From positions 92,280-156,279 of the forward strand of contig PAVO01000030.1 of NCBI GenBank assembly GCA_002713215.1: DNA of 64,000 nt, in the 5' to 3' direction. The DNA comes from Crocinitomicaceae bacterium (GTDB lineage: Bacteria > Bacteroidota > Bacteroidia > Flavobacteriales_G > Salibacteraceae). The notes under the pieces were generated by a model. That model was given only the letters and a program-made list of their open reading frames with translations. It was not told the DNA's origin and did no database searches. Below are positions 47,926-56,568 of this stretch, piece by piece. How positions within the stretch are numbered: position 1 is the first letter of the stretch; every line of letters starts with the position of its first letter. The position numbers were made by a program, and so were the translations under genes.

Positions 47926-49047
47926 CTACAGGCGCATTGGCATCAATACGGCAATGTGGTCGTTGGCAGCTTCGGTGCGAATAAGTGCAGAGCTGTTGCC
48001 GTCTTGAAGTTCGATAAGTACATTTTCGTCAGTGTACATTTGCAGGGCGTCAATCACGTATTTTACGTTAAAGCCGATTTCAACATTACCTTGGGTTACC
48101 GATTCGATATCAACCACTTCATTCGCCGCATCTTGCTCAGGATTGTTGGCTTCGATGCTTAATTCATTACCAGTGAAGTTCATGCGGATGCCTTTGAACT
48201 TTTCGTTTGCCAAAATAGCAGCGCGAGTCAGTGAGCCGATTAACAGGCTACGATTGGCGCGGTACACCACTTGGTTTTTACGAGGGATTACACGCTCTGC
48301 ATCAGGGAACTTGCCGTCAATCAGCTTAGAAATATAAGTGTTGCTACCAAGTGTCAAAACAATGTGGTTCGCGGTGGTTGCGATTTGGATGGTTTCATCA
48401 CCCGATTTCAGCATTTTGATAATATCCAATACTGCTTTGCGAGGAATGATTACGTCAAATGGCGCATCAGCACTGTTGCTTTCAAGGGCAACGCGAGATT
48501 GCGATAAGCGGTGGCCATCTGTTGCTGTCAGCTTCACAGATTGTGCATCTGCGACTAACTGAACACCATTTAAGTAATAGCGCACGTCTTGGTCAGCCAT
48601 GAACTTAGACATCGCATCCAATGCACGCACAAACTGTACTCGGTCTACTGATAACGTCTTTTGATTGCCGTCCATGTCAATGCTTGGGAACATGGTTGCA
48701 TCTTTGCCGCGCAGTGTAAAACGAGAGCGAGTGCCCGAGAACGTCATGGTAAATGCGTCTGGCTCTTTAGGGTTGCTCTTGAATGTTACTACAGAATCGT
48801 TTGGTGCAGATTTGACAAGATCTTTTAGCTTCTTGCCACTCACAAGGGCAATGCCGTCTTCGCTTTCTTGATCTAGCGTTACGCACGTTTTAGATTCGCG
48901 TTCCATGTCCGTACCAATCACTGTTAGTACGCCATCTTTTACCGTCAATAGAATAAAGTCGGCAACGTGTTCAATCTTTTTGTCAGCTACACTTGCAGCG
49001 GTTTCGATTGCTTGTGCGAATAGTGGTTGAGATAAAATAAGTTTCAT
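47926..49047 (-). CDS. dnaN: DNA polymerase III beta subunit (sliding clamp)
   Basis: The 373-aa protein is the normal length of a bacterial beta clamp with three repeated clamp domains. Typical segments include MKLILSQPLF, AVDGHRLS-like TATDGHRLSQS, FPDAERVIPR and the C-terminal VLMPMRL. It encircles DNA and tethers polymerases. Carriage of a complete clamp by an accessory element suggests it replicates with its own processivity factor. TGGGGAAACAAC precedes the ATG. It is the first and only gene of a transcript between the operator at 49112-49127 and the terminator at 47877-47899. Confidence 0.95.
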   Translation of the reverse strand: MKLILSQPLFAQAIETAASVADKKIEHVADFILLTVKDGVLTVIGTDMERESKTCVTLDQESEDGIALVSGKKLKDLVKSAPNDSVVTFKSNPKEPDAFTMTFSGTRSRFTLRGKDATMFPSIDMDGNQKTLSVDRVQFVRALDAMSKFMADQDVRYYLNGVQLVADAQSVKLTATDGHRLSQSRVALESNSADAPFDVIIPRKAVLDIIKMLKSGDETIQIATTANHIVLTLGSNTYISKLIDGKFPDAERVIPRKNQVVYRANRSLLIGSLTRAAILANEKFKGIRMNFTGNELSIEANNPEQDAANEVVDIESVTQGNVEIGFNVKYVIDALQMYTDENVLIELQDGNSSALIRTEAANDHIAVLMPMRL

Positions 49048-49111
49048 GTTGTTTCCCCAGATGGTGTCTCAATCTTCAATATGGTTATAGTAGCAAAGAC
49101 CAAACATTAAA

Positions 49112-49127
49112 ACAACACTTTTGTTGT
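49112..49127 (-). promoter_or_regulatory. Shared palindromic operator / promoter of dnaN
   Basis: ACAACA-CTTT-TGTTGT; -35 TTGTTT, 17-bp spacer, -10 TACTAT on the minus strand. Confidence 0.85.
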
Positions 49128-49146
49128 TATTTGTGTAAAATAATTT

Positions 49147-49371
49147 TCAGTTGCTACCCGTATGCTTGTCGATATGTCTTTTGCCCAGTTTGAACCCAGC
49201 CCACATCGAATAGGCAATGCCGATAACAGCGATTACGGGAAACAATGCTTGGACAACGGGGTCGATGCGTTCACCTTCCCCTAATCCGATCAATGCAGCG
49301 TTAGCAAAGGTGTTCAAAATGCTTGATGTACCTATGATGTTGATGAATACGAATGTTGCGATCTCTTTCAT
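49147..49371 (-). CDS. Small membrane protein (74 aa)
   Basis: Two hydrophobic helices (about residues 5-28 and 42-62) with a basic C-terminus; unrecognised. ACAGGAGCTTCAA precedes the ATG. It follows the PAPS-reductase-like gene by about 60 bp. Confidence 0.6.
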   Translation of the reverse strand: MKEIATFVFINIIGTSSILNTFANAALIGLGEGERIDPVVQALFPVIAVIGIAYSMWAGFKLGKRHIDKHTGSN

Positions 49372-49434
49372 TTGAAGCTCCTGTGGAGGTGCTGGAGCCC
49401 ATCTCCCGATGAACCCCAGTAAGTTGCTTTGTTA

Positions 49435-50538
49435 TTAGCTTGGGCCACATACAGACTCGTTAAATGCGCCAGCTGGCATCACCCACTTGTGTTCGGCGTT
49501 TGCGACCACTGGCAGGATGTAGTCTTCACGCATAGCCTGATCAAGTGCTACAAGGTCAGAGATTTCCATCGGTTTCGCCTTGTTCGATACGTCCAGCACG
49601 TTGATGCGGTCGCGTGAGATGGTTGTGCCAAATCGGTCTTCTAAACTCGCAATCGGCATAATCTTCTCTGGGAAGTATTCGCGTATCGTTGCCCAGATAG
49701 TTGGACTGTTGAAAATACACGTCATACAGCTTGAGCGACCCCAGCCAAGACGGTACGGCACAGGTGCCAATACGCCATGACGCTGTAGCGCATCCCATAC
49801 GCGATCTTCTTGCCAGTGCAATACTGGACGCCATACGTCAACGTGACGGCCTTTCTTGCCAGCACGACAGTCAACCATGTGTGGTTCGAACTGGTTGTAC
49901 TTGGCGCGGTTAGAGCTCTCCTGGCGGCGCTCACCAGTGATAAACAAGACTTTCTTTTGATCAAAGCGAGTCTGGTTCGTTAATTGGCGACGACCAACGT
50001 CAATCTTAAGTGCGCTAGAGCACCAGCGCGTCTGAAGGTTGGCACCCACTTGAGGGAACTTGAGTCGCGTGCTCGGTTTAGAGCGTTTCGTATCGCGAGG
50101 CAACTCAAGCAAGCCATCAGGTGTCTCAATCATGTGAGGCTGACTGTACTCATTCTCCTTCAACATCTCACGCTCCATGCCGCCTTTCAGCCAGCTGAAG
50201 TAAAGAGGGTGATTGAAGTGCTCTGCCAGCTTACGGTTGTAGTCTGCCATGAATGCCCAGTCCATCAATGTGCTGCCTTCGCGGCCATCTACGTCATGGT
50301 GCCACAGCTCAATTTTACTGCGGTCTACACCAATATCGTAAAGGTGAAGTAGGGTTGCCCATGAGTCTTTACCACCAGACATGCAGATGATGATCTTGTC
50401 ATAGATAGTGATATCAATCTCTTCAGCAGAGAAGTAAACACCAGTGTCTGGCGTTATAATTTCTTCGCCACCCAGTGCAAGGCCCATTTGCTCTTGCAGT
50501 GAAGGAATGATGATTTTGTCGTCAAATGTATGTGACAT
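49435..50538 (-). CDS. PAPS-reductase / DndC-like PP-loop protein
   Basis: The 367-aa adenine-nucleotide alpha-hydrolase has the PP-loop SGGKDS at about residue 54, a RWCSSALK motif at about 172 as in PAPS reductases, and a late SSCMTC that could bind an iron-sulfur cluster. Such proteins on phages and plasmids are annotated as PAPS reductase family and include the phosphorothioation enzyme DndC; no other dnd genes are present. A thiolation or sulfur-activation reaction is inferred. AGGAGACAAGAGC precedes the ATG; operon with 50551-50844. Confidence 0.75.
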   Translation of the reverse strand: MSHTFDDKIIIPSLQEQMGLALGGEEIITPDTGVYFSAEEIDITIYDKIIICMSGGKDSWATLLHLYDIGVDRSKIELWHHDVDGREGSTLMDWAFMADYNRKLAEHFNHPLYFSWLKGGMEREMLKENEYSQPHMIETPDGLLELPRDTKRSKPSTRLKFPQVGANLQTRWCSSALKIDVGRRQLTNQTRFDQKKVLFITGERRQESSNRAKYNQFEPHMVDCRAGKKGRHVDVWRPVLHWQEDRVWDALQRHGVLAPVPYRLGWGRSSCMTCIFNSPTIWATIREYFPEKIMPIASLEDRFGTTISRDRINVLDVSNKAKPMEISDLVALDQAMREDYILPVVANAEHKWVMPAGAFNESVCGPS

Positions 50539-50550
50539 GCTCTTGTCTCC

Positions 50551-50844
50551 TTAGGCCAGTAAATCGCGAAGTAACGCTTCAGCGTCAGCGGTACAACCAG
50601 ACTCACCTAAGTAAGCCAGCTGGGCGTCTAACCCCTGGTTGTTGATGTTGGTTGCTTGCATAGAGAACTGGTCATGATATTCATCATGGCCGGCAGGATT
50701 TTCATCCGGACAGATGTCGCATGTATTAGACGCGTCAGCGCTCTTACATTCATGCACCATGTTGTCTAATGCTTCGACAGCTTCGCTTTCTTTGTTTTGG
50801 TCTTGGATGGCCTGTACAAGAGCAGACCCGGTTAGTATCGACAT
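50551..50844 (-). CDS. Small acidic Cys-containing protein (97 aa)
   Basis: Acidic, with Cys residues in a C-(x10)-C-x-x-C cluster (ECKSADASNTCDICP) in the middle; possibly metal binding. Unrecognised. CAGGGGAAACAC precedes the ATG. It is the first gene under the operator at 50900-50915 and directly upstream of the PP-loop protein, so it may be an accessory partner. Confidence 0.55.
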   Translation of the reverse strand: MSILTGSALVQAIQDQNKESEAVEALDNMVHECKSADASNTCDICPDENPAGHDEYHDQFSMQATNINNQGLDAQLAYLGESGCTADAEALLRDLLA

Positions 50845-50899
50845 GTGTTTCCCCTGTCATGTTTCAGTAGGTATATATTACCAAAACACGACAAAGAAA

Positions 50900-50915
50900 A
50901 CAACACTTTTGTTGT
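50900..50915 (-). promoter_or_regulatory. Shared palindromic operator / promoter
   Basis: ACAACA-CTTT-TGTTGT; -35 TTGTTT, 17-bp spacer, -10 TAATAT on the minus strand, for the operon at 50844. Confidence 0.85.
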
Positions 50916-50916
50916 T

Positions 50917-51186
50917 TTAGGTGTTTACGTTTTCACGGGTATCTAGGATGGCTTTGATATCATCAAAGTATTGCTGGAACTGCTGGTGGGCATTGGTGCC
51001 AAACTCGCCGTTGTACGCCTGGTCGTTCTCATGGACCATATGCGCTGGGTATCCGTTCTTGAAGCGGTCTTTCTTACCAAGATGCTTACGGTAGTAAGCA
51101 AGCAATCGTGGCGTAGGCAGCTTCTCAAGCACCATCAGGTCCAAGTGTGTTGGCCAGTGACGATGGAGGTACATACTCGTATTCAT
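50917..51186 (-). CDS. Hypothetical protein (89 aa)
   Basis: His- and Tyr-rich small protein; unrecognised. AACTGGAAGATATTTT precedes the ATG. It follows the DnaE-like gene after a hairpin and may be co-transcribed with it. Confidence 0.55.
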   Translation of the reverse strand: MNTSMYLHRHWPTHLDLMVLEKLPTPRLLAYYRKHLGKKDRFKNGYPAHMVHENDQAYNGEFGTNAHQQFQQYFDDIKAILDTRENVNT

Positions 51187-51206
51187 AAAATATCTTCCAG
51201 TTAAGA

Positions 51207-51235
51207 TGGTGCCCGCTGTAACTCGTAGGCACCAA
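51207..51235 (-). terminator. Hairpin after the dnaE-like gene
   Basis: TGGTGCC / GGCACCA stem with a 15-base loop and no strong U tract; termination or attenuation is possible. Confidence 0.4.
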
Positions 51236-51240
51236 TCAAA

Positions 51241-53709
51241 TTAGAGCCGGTTAGAGTAGCGGTATTCGAGTTCCAACGATTTGATGTCTCTGAGGGTGAG
51301 TGAGCGTGTTGTTCTCAGAGGTACCCATCCCTCATTGGTTACAGTAAAGCGCTTGATTGATTTTGCGTTATCCCCATCCACCCCATAAATAACAACACCC
51401 AGTTCCAGTAAAGATTTAAGCAAATCAAGCTTATTTTTATGGTGGGTTATTGAGTCATTTACAGGGATGTGAAACCACGCATTCAAATAATGGTGACGTA
51501 GCCATGCGGTATAATACCCAATCGTCGCGTAGGCAAGCGCATGTCCCTTCGAGAACGCGTACTGCATAGGCGTTTCAATGAAATCAATGATGGCATTGGC
51601 GTCACTTCGAGAAAGCCCCATCTCCTTCAATTCGTTATAGAGTTCCTCCGCACCAGACTCAGTTTGCACAGCCGACGGGGTTCTTACCCAGTGGACAGCG
51701 CGTTCTGGTGACAGTCCGCCAATCTTGGTTAAGATGTCAAAGAACTGCTCTTGGAACACAGGTACCCCTCGTGTTTCTTCGAGAATACCAGATAGAGTTT
51801 GGTTTTCTTCCAGCCCTGATGGGATAGGGCAGCCTCGTTGCTGTATGAAGCTTTCTAGCAGCCCTATTTCGAGAGGCCCCGGACGGTGTAGTGACAACAA
51901 GGCGGCCATGTCTTCAATACTGGTGATGTTTGCACTTTTGACTGATTCATTTATCAATTCGCTTTCAAAATGAAAGATCCCAAGGCCGTTGATGCGCATT
52001 GACTCGAATACTTGTTCTTCATTCAATCGAATGTCATCAATTGATGCAATATCGATTTTGGGGTCCTTAATGGCCGCTTCAATCCAATTAAACGCTTTTA
52101 ACCCAAGTAGATTAAATTGAAATGAAGGAACCTGATCAAGCTCTTCTTTTGACATCCCAATGATATTAATGGGGGTCTGCGGATCCGTCATCGAGAAGAA
52201 AACGCCAGATTGTGATGATGGTGCAGACACCATAGAATCACTATCAAAAATGGTACGTAACCCCGTAAGTAAGCTGATGTTGCAATTTTGATTCAGTAAG
52301 TGCTCAAGGATTTTCTTTACTTCAGGTTCGCTTTCTAACAAACGTGCAGCCACTGGGTAGTTATCAGCCAGTTCCTGTACTGACATGTCCTTGTGCTGAA
52401 ACGGGATAGTATCGGCGATTTGGTCGAGCTCTCGCTTAATCAGACGGTCAGTCTTGTATTTGGGATGTTTAGCAACTGAGCGAAGGGCGGTTTTTATCAC
52501 CATTTTATGAACGTAAATGCCACCAACGTATTTCCCCTTGTGCACCTTCATCATTTCGGCATCCACGTTACTTCGCGCGTTCTCAGAAGAATCGAAGTCG
52601 ATTCTCAATAAAGGAGATGGGCTCGCTTTTAACTTGGAAAAATATAGGTACTCTGACAAGTTATGTGCGACAGGATCTACGTTGGTCATGCCAAATAAAT
52701 GGAAAATAAGGCAGTTTACCTGAGGTCCTCGCATTAGCATGAGCCCGTCACCACGGGCGCTGAAGACCTCCAGTGTACGAAGAAACTTGGCGGAAAGCCC
52801 TTTACTTTCTATAAGGCTCAATTCGTTAGTTAGGCGACTCTGGTAAGTGTCAGCAACATCCTTGCCTAACTCGTTACGTTGAATAAATTCAATTAATGCT
52901 CTGCCGGCCTTGCTTTTTAATGTGCCGGCAGATGATTCGTCTGCTAGCCATTCAGGTATCGTCATTTCATGATGAAGATTTACTGGAGTTGTTTCGCATT
53001 CATTAAAAATTGATTCCAGATTTCGCCCAGAAACAGGTAGGGAAGCGATGACGTTGCCAAAGTTTTTTAGGTATTCTTCGTCAGAATAGAAGCATCCGCC
53101 AGCCTGGATATGCATTCCTGGCTGCAAGGTTTCTTTTGCTCGGATAGCGCTTCGAAGAGAGTCAAATGCCTCTTTGTATTCATCTGAAGCGTAGTGAATA
53201 GGCAAAGACGGGATAATGTCCCAGCGAGCCAGTTCTTCCTTAGGTTGGTTTACCGGCGTTCTCACGTCCCAAAGTAATACAGCATCACAATCTGAGCGTA
53301 AGCGCTTGGCGAAGACGCCCATCTCCTTGTCATTTAACCATGTGTTAGGAATGAATACAGTGATGTCATCATGGTTCGTCGATAAAATGTTGTCTTCCAG
53401 TTGGCGCAGTGAGTCGTAGTTAATTGGCTGGCGGTTTAGCCATACCCGGGCACCATTGTTCTTCGCCAGTATGACAACAGTCTCTTCTCGTTTATTGAAA
53501 CCTAACGTGCGTGCATATACCGGAGTCAATCCAAATTGCTCAGCTGCTTTATCTTGATCGGAGATGTCGCTAAATGGACCGGCATTCGCCAATGGTAAAA
53601 ACTTTGAATTGGTATGTAATTTGATTTGCTCGGCAATCTCAAAGGCACTGTTATAGCCCATACCAAGCGATGCAGATGTGAAGATCTGCACAGGGTTCTG
53701 TGAATTCAT
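51241..53709 (-). CDS. DnaE-like DNA polymerase III alpha homologue with lost catalytic residues
   Basis: The 822-aa C-family polymerase homologue aligns with DnaE through the palm, thumb and fingers: GMTNVDPVAHNL (340-351), LLGLK (534-538), HRPGP (608-612), VPVFQEQ and AFSKGHALAYA (718-728). The palm motif P-D-x-D-x-D-F reads PLLRIDF (366-372) and the third-Asp motif K-F-D-x-L-G-L reads QFNLLGL (531-537). All three metal-binding aspartates are therefore replaced. The N-terminal region occupies the PHP position but lacks its His ligands. The C-terminal OB and tau-binding parts are missing. A structural or inhibitory role is inferred. Confidence 0.8.
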   Translation of the reverse strand: MNSQNPVQIFTSASLGMGYNSAFEIAEQIKLHTNSKFLPLANAGPFSDISDQDKAAEQFGLTPVYARTLGFNKREETVVILAKNNGARVWLNRQPINYDSLRQLEDNILSTNHDDITVFIPNTWLNDKEMGVFAKRLRSDCDAVLLWDVRTPVNQPKEELARWDIIPSLPIHYASDEYKEAFDSLRSAIRAKETLQPGMHIQAGGCFYSDEEYLKNFGNVIASLPVSGRNLESIFNECETTPVNLHHEMTIPEWLADESSAGTLKSKAGRALIEFIQRNELGKDVADTYQSRLTNELSLIESKGLSAKFLRTLEVFSARGDGLMLMRGPQVNCLIFHLFGMTNVDPVAHNLSEYLYFSKLKASPSPLLRIDFDSSENARSNVDAEMMKVHKGKYVGGIYVHKMVIKTALRSVAKHPKYKTDRLIKRELDQIADTIPFQHKDMSVQELADNYPVAARLLESEPEVKKILEHLLNQNCNISLLTGLRTIFDSDSMVSAPSSQSGVFFSMTDPQTPINIIGMSKEELDQVPSFQFNLLGLKAFNWIEAAIKDPKIDIASIDDIRLNEEQVFESMRINGLGIFHFESELINESVKSANITSIEDMAALLSLHRPGPLEIGLLESFIQQRGCPIPSGLEENQTLSGILEETRGVPVFQEQFFDILTKIGGLSPERAVHWVRTPSAVQTESGAEELYNELKEMGLSRSDANAIIDFIETPMQYAFSKGHALAYATIGYYTAWLRHHYLNAWFHIPVNDSITHHKNKLDLLKSLLELGVVIYGVDGDNAKSIKRFTVTNEGWVPLRTTRSLTLRDIKSLELEYRYSNRL

Positions 53710-53795
53710 ATTTTTCTCGCAATTAGTCTTTAGCGTCTTGTGTTGCAGGTAATCGTTAGCAACATTTAAAACAATAACAATTTGACGGGGTAAAT

Positions 53796-53811
53796 ACAAC
53801 ATTTTTGTTGT
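53796..53811 (-). promoter_or_regulatory. Shared palindromic operator / promoter of the dnaE-like gene
   Basis: ACAACA-TTTT-TGTTGT; -35 TTGTAT, 17-bp spacer, -10 TATTGT on the minus strand. Confidence 0.75.
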
Positions 53812-53835
53812 ATTTAGTGGTGTTTTTAGCGCTTA

Positions 53836-54486
53836 TTAGGTGTCTTTAGGTTTTGAATACTTCTCTACAAGTCGGCGAGTATTATCATCAGGTGTTATTT
53901 CTGGCGCGGTATTAACAACCTGGGTTCCTACTTTTTTGACAGGGGAGTGTCCGATAGCAGTGCGTTTCTGCTTCATGTTGTAAGTAAACTTCTGCGTCCA
54001 TTGATAGCTGCTGTACACCGCTTCAGGGCGTCCCATCCAGTACGCTATAAACTCTCCCAGTTCCGATCCGGTGTAATCCGTATCAATGATCCCAAGAAGC
54101 GAGCACAGTTCATTGTATAAATCTGGGTTTGGTTGCCACGACTTGCTCATAGGGGAGTGTTGTTTGTGTAACTGGACGAAATCATTACTGGGCAACATCA
54201 AAGGCAACAATACCACCTTTCCATTTAGGGACTGCGCTGCATCAACATCTGAAGGCAGTGCGATGAGCCCTATATCCAAGAGCTCGGAGATCAGCTGGTT
54301 TATTTCCCTCCCCAGCGTTAATAGGCCCTTGCTGCCGTTTACCAATGACAGCAATTGCTTATAACTAATTGGTGAGCTGGCGCCAGTTGACTGATTGGCA
54401 TAAGGTCTCAATCCTATTGCATACAAAACACGGGCTTCATTCGAAAGGGGGTGGTTTAGTATTGTGAGTTCAGCATCAGTGAACAT
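53836..54486 (-). CDS. DnaT-like replication protein
   Basis: The N-terminal part (NHPLSNEARVLYAIGLRPYA) resembles the winged-helix-like start of DnaT and phage replication proteins. The C-terminal part has a DnaT-like core: WQPNPDLYNELCSLLGI, LGEFIAYWMGRPE and W-x-x-KF-x-x-N-M. DnaT-type proteins bind single-stranded DNA and help load the replicative helicase. The start at 54486 (GGGAACTCG before ATG) is preferred to an upstream TTG. It immediately precedes the DnaE-like gene's operator. Confidence 0.65.
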   Translation of the reverse strand: MFTDAELTILNHPLSNEARVLYAIGLRPYANQSTGASSPISYKQLLSLVNGSKGLLTLGREINQLISELLDIGLIALPSDVDAAQSLNGKVVLLPLMLPSNDFVQLHKQHSPMSKSWQPNPDLYNELCSLLGIIDTDYTGSELGEFIAYWMGRPEAVYSSYQWTQKFTYNMKQKRTAIGHSPVKKVGTQVVNTAPEITPDDNTRRLVEKYSKPKDT

Positions 54487-54606
54487 CGAGTTCCCGGGTA
54501 ATAAAGTTATGGTGCACAAATTGATACCACGGGATTGTAACAATGGGAAGCGAGAAGGGAGGGATATCGTTTTCGAATATCCCCAGAGTGTTTAAATGGG
54601 CCGCAG

Positions 54607-54879
54607 TTAGCGGGTAGTAAAACCACCACAGGACTCGAAAAACTCGGCATACATATCCGCATCGGCTCGCCAGCGCTTCAGTTCTGTGAGTTTATTTTCC
54701 TTGATGTAAGCGGCAAGGGCCAGAGACTGCGCTTCTGTCACATCCATTGGGTCATTACTTAACGGAACGTCGCCAAGAATTTGCTTAACCCGCTCTTTTT
54801 TGAGTAAGTCAAAGACGTGGTCGTTAGGGGCGCCAAAACAAAAGCAGCCCTCTTTCTTTGGTTCAAATTCAACGGTCAC
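54607..54879 (-). CDS. Small hypothetical protein (90 aa)
   Basis: Helical, with a CFCFG stretch near the N-terminus; unrecognised. AAAGGAGGTCC is the strongest ribosome-binding site in the area. It follows the GNAT gene by 11 bp. Confidence 0.6.
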   Translation of the reverse strand: MTVEFEPKKEGCFCFGAPNDHVFDLLKKERVKQILGDVPLSNDPMDVTEAQSLALAAYIKENKLTELKRWRADADMYAEFFESCGGFTTR

Positions 54880-54890
54880 ATGGACCTCCT

Positions 54891-55493
54891 TTAACGTTGT
54901 TGATGTTTACTGTTCATGGTGTAGATGTTGTCAGCGTAATGAGAAAACCCCATCGCATTTAGGAATAGGCGATTGTTCTTTATCTGGACATCATAAGCTG
55001 GGTGGTCTACACCTATTGCTATTGCGTTAAATGGTGCAAATTGCGGCGGGTACTGGTTGTATCGATTATCGCTTGTAGGTTCTGCACTTATAGCAAAGTA
55101 CGGTGATGGCATCGTTTCATTGAAGTAGCGCAATGCACGCTCAAGGAGAACTTTGCCAACCCCTTGGCGCTGGAAGTTGGCATCTACCACCAGCGATTCA
55201 ACGAGCACAATATCTGCCTCACATTCGCATAATTCATCAATGCGGAGAGCCTCACAAATACTTCTGATCTTGCTTTGCTCATGATTGAGAAAGTCATCCA
55301 GTACGGCACAAGAGAAATCTTGGGAGCTGGTCTTGTTCAGGGCCTTGGTTTTTAACTGCCCAAGTAGGAATGTTTCGTTGGGGGCATCGTGATAGATACC
55401 GAAGATGTCAAATGATACCGCGTCAAAACGAGGATCATCTTCATCAAGGTTCTCGGCATGTTTTATCTCAATCCCTTGTATGGAAATAGTCAT
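54891..55493 (-). CDS. GNAT-family N-acetyltransferase
   Basis: The 200-aa protein has the acetyl-CoA-binding signature: strand LVESLVV, then NFQRQGVGKVLLERALRYF (R-x-x-G-x-G/A type pyrophosphate loop). The C-terminal region has the later GNAT strands (FLNAMGF and YTMNS). It transfers an acetyl group to an unknown amine. AAAAGGATTTGCAT precedes the ATG at 55493. Confidence 0.75.
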   Translation of the reverse strand: MTISIQGIEIKHAENLDEDDPRFDAVSFDIFGIYHDAPNETFLLGQLKTKALNKTSSQDFSCAVLDDFLNHEQSKIRSICEALRIDELCECEADIVLVESLVVDANFQRQGVGKVLLERALRYFNETMPSPYFAISAEPTSDNRYNQYPPQFAPFNAIAIGVDHPAYDVQIKNNRLFLNAMGFSHYADNIYTMNSKHQQR

Positions 55494-55538
55494 ATGCAAA
55501 TCCTTTTGCTTATTGGCCCTCGTTGATAGAGGACGTCA

Positions 55539-55778
55539 TTACTGTTTGGCTTTTCCAGCAAGCCCTTTGATGTGTTCAACCAACTCTGATTGCATCATTT
55601 TTCCGTTGTCGCCAACAGCTTCTCGAATTTCAGATAAGACCATGATCTCAGCCATTTCTTTTCTGTCGCCGGCTTCGAGTAACTCGAACAAGAAATCAAC
55701 TTCGTCATAAGAAAGTCCGTCTCCGTTCTCGTGATCAGCCTTCAGCTGTTTTATGTCATATCGCGGTTCTGTTGCCAT
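55539..55778 (-). CDS. Small acidic hypothetical protein (79 aa)
   Basis: Helical, acidic; unrecognised. AAGGAATCTCTA precedes the ATG at 55778. It is in an operon with the radical SAM gene upstream and the GNAT gene downstream. Confidence 0.55.
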   Translation of the reverse strand: MATEPRYDIKQLKADHENGDGLSYDEVDFLFELLEAGDRKEMAEIMVLSEIREAVGDNGKMMQSELVEHIKGLAGKAKQ

Positions 55779-55788
55779 TAGAGATTCC

Positions 55789-56568
55789 TTAAGCAATTCT
55801 GTTGTTTTGAGCGTGCGTTAAATGACCGTAAAGCCCATTGCTTAGCTTTGAGCCAACCGCATTGAATGCAATGGCGTTTTGGCCCGCTTTAGCTAGGGAG
55901 TTAACGAATTCGTCAGTACGTTCGCTCGGTTTATATGGTCCATCATCCAGCAACGGATTAAACTTTACGACCCAACGCGGATCAATGGCCTGGGTTAGTG
56001 CGTCTATATCATCATCTGAGTCGTTTACTTCACTCATTAGGACATAGTTGATGGCCACTTCATTAAAATGGCTTGTAGTAGCTCTGAGGGATTCTAAGAT
56101 GACCTCAACAGGCTTGGTTTTCGGTATTAATCGAAAGCGAACCTCATCATTAAGGGAGTGTAGGGATAACTGAATGTTTACTGGTTTGCTGTATTTGGCA
56201 ACTTTCCCGAATAAGTTCGGTCGTATCCCTGATGTGCATAGACGAAAATGACTGATCGCATCATTGTCATGAAGCAGCGACATCGCCTGGTTGATGTTCT
56301 TCAAATTAAGGAACGGCTCGCCCTCACCGGTAAAAGACACCAGCGCGTCGTCGTGTTTAATGTGCTGGAGTCCAAATTCAACCAGTTCAACCAACTCATC
56401 TGCGGTTAAGCTACGTTGAAATTCATTGTCAGCTGATATACAGAATGTACACCCGATAGCGCAGCCAATCTGAGTTGGTAGACTGATGATACTGCGATGC
56501 TTAAGATTGATAAGCATCACAGGTAGCTCATGCTCACCAATCGTGTGATTAAGAACTTTTACTGACAC
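55789..56568 (-). CDS. RlmN/Cfr-like radical SAM protein, reduced form
   Basis: The 259-aa protein carries the radical SAM motif C-x3-C-x2-C at Cys36, Cys40 and Cys43 (IGCAIGCTFC), GEGEP (81-85), and RlmN-like segments LCTSGIRP, LSLHSLNDEVR and an NYVLM strand. RlmN and Cfr methylate RNA adenosines using a C-terminal Cys that carries the methyl group. No Cys exists after residue 109 here, and the N-terminal accessory domain is missing. It is therefore homologous, but the usual methyl-transfer chemistry is doubtful. It overlaps the Orn gene by 10 bp. Confidence 0.8.
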   Translation of the reverse strand: MSVKVLNHTIGEHELPVMLINLKHRSIISLPTQIGCAIGCTFCISADNEFQRSLTADELVELVEFGLQHIKHDDALVSFTGEGEPFLNLKNINQAMSLLHDNDAISHFRLCTSGIRPNLFGKVAKYSKPVNIQLSLHSLNDEVRFRLIPKTKPVEVILESLRATTSHFNEVAINYVLMSEVNDSDDDIDALTQAIDPRWVVKFNPLLDDGPYKPSERTDEFVNSLAKAGQNAIAFNAVGSKLSNGLYGHLTHAQNNRIA

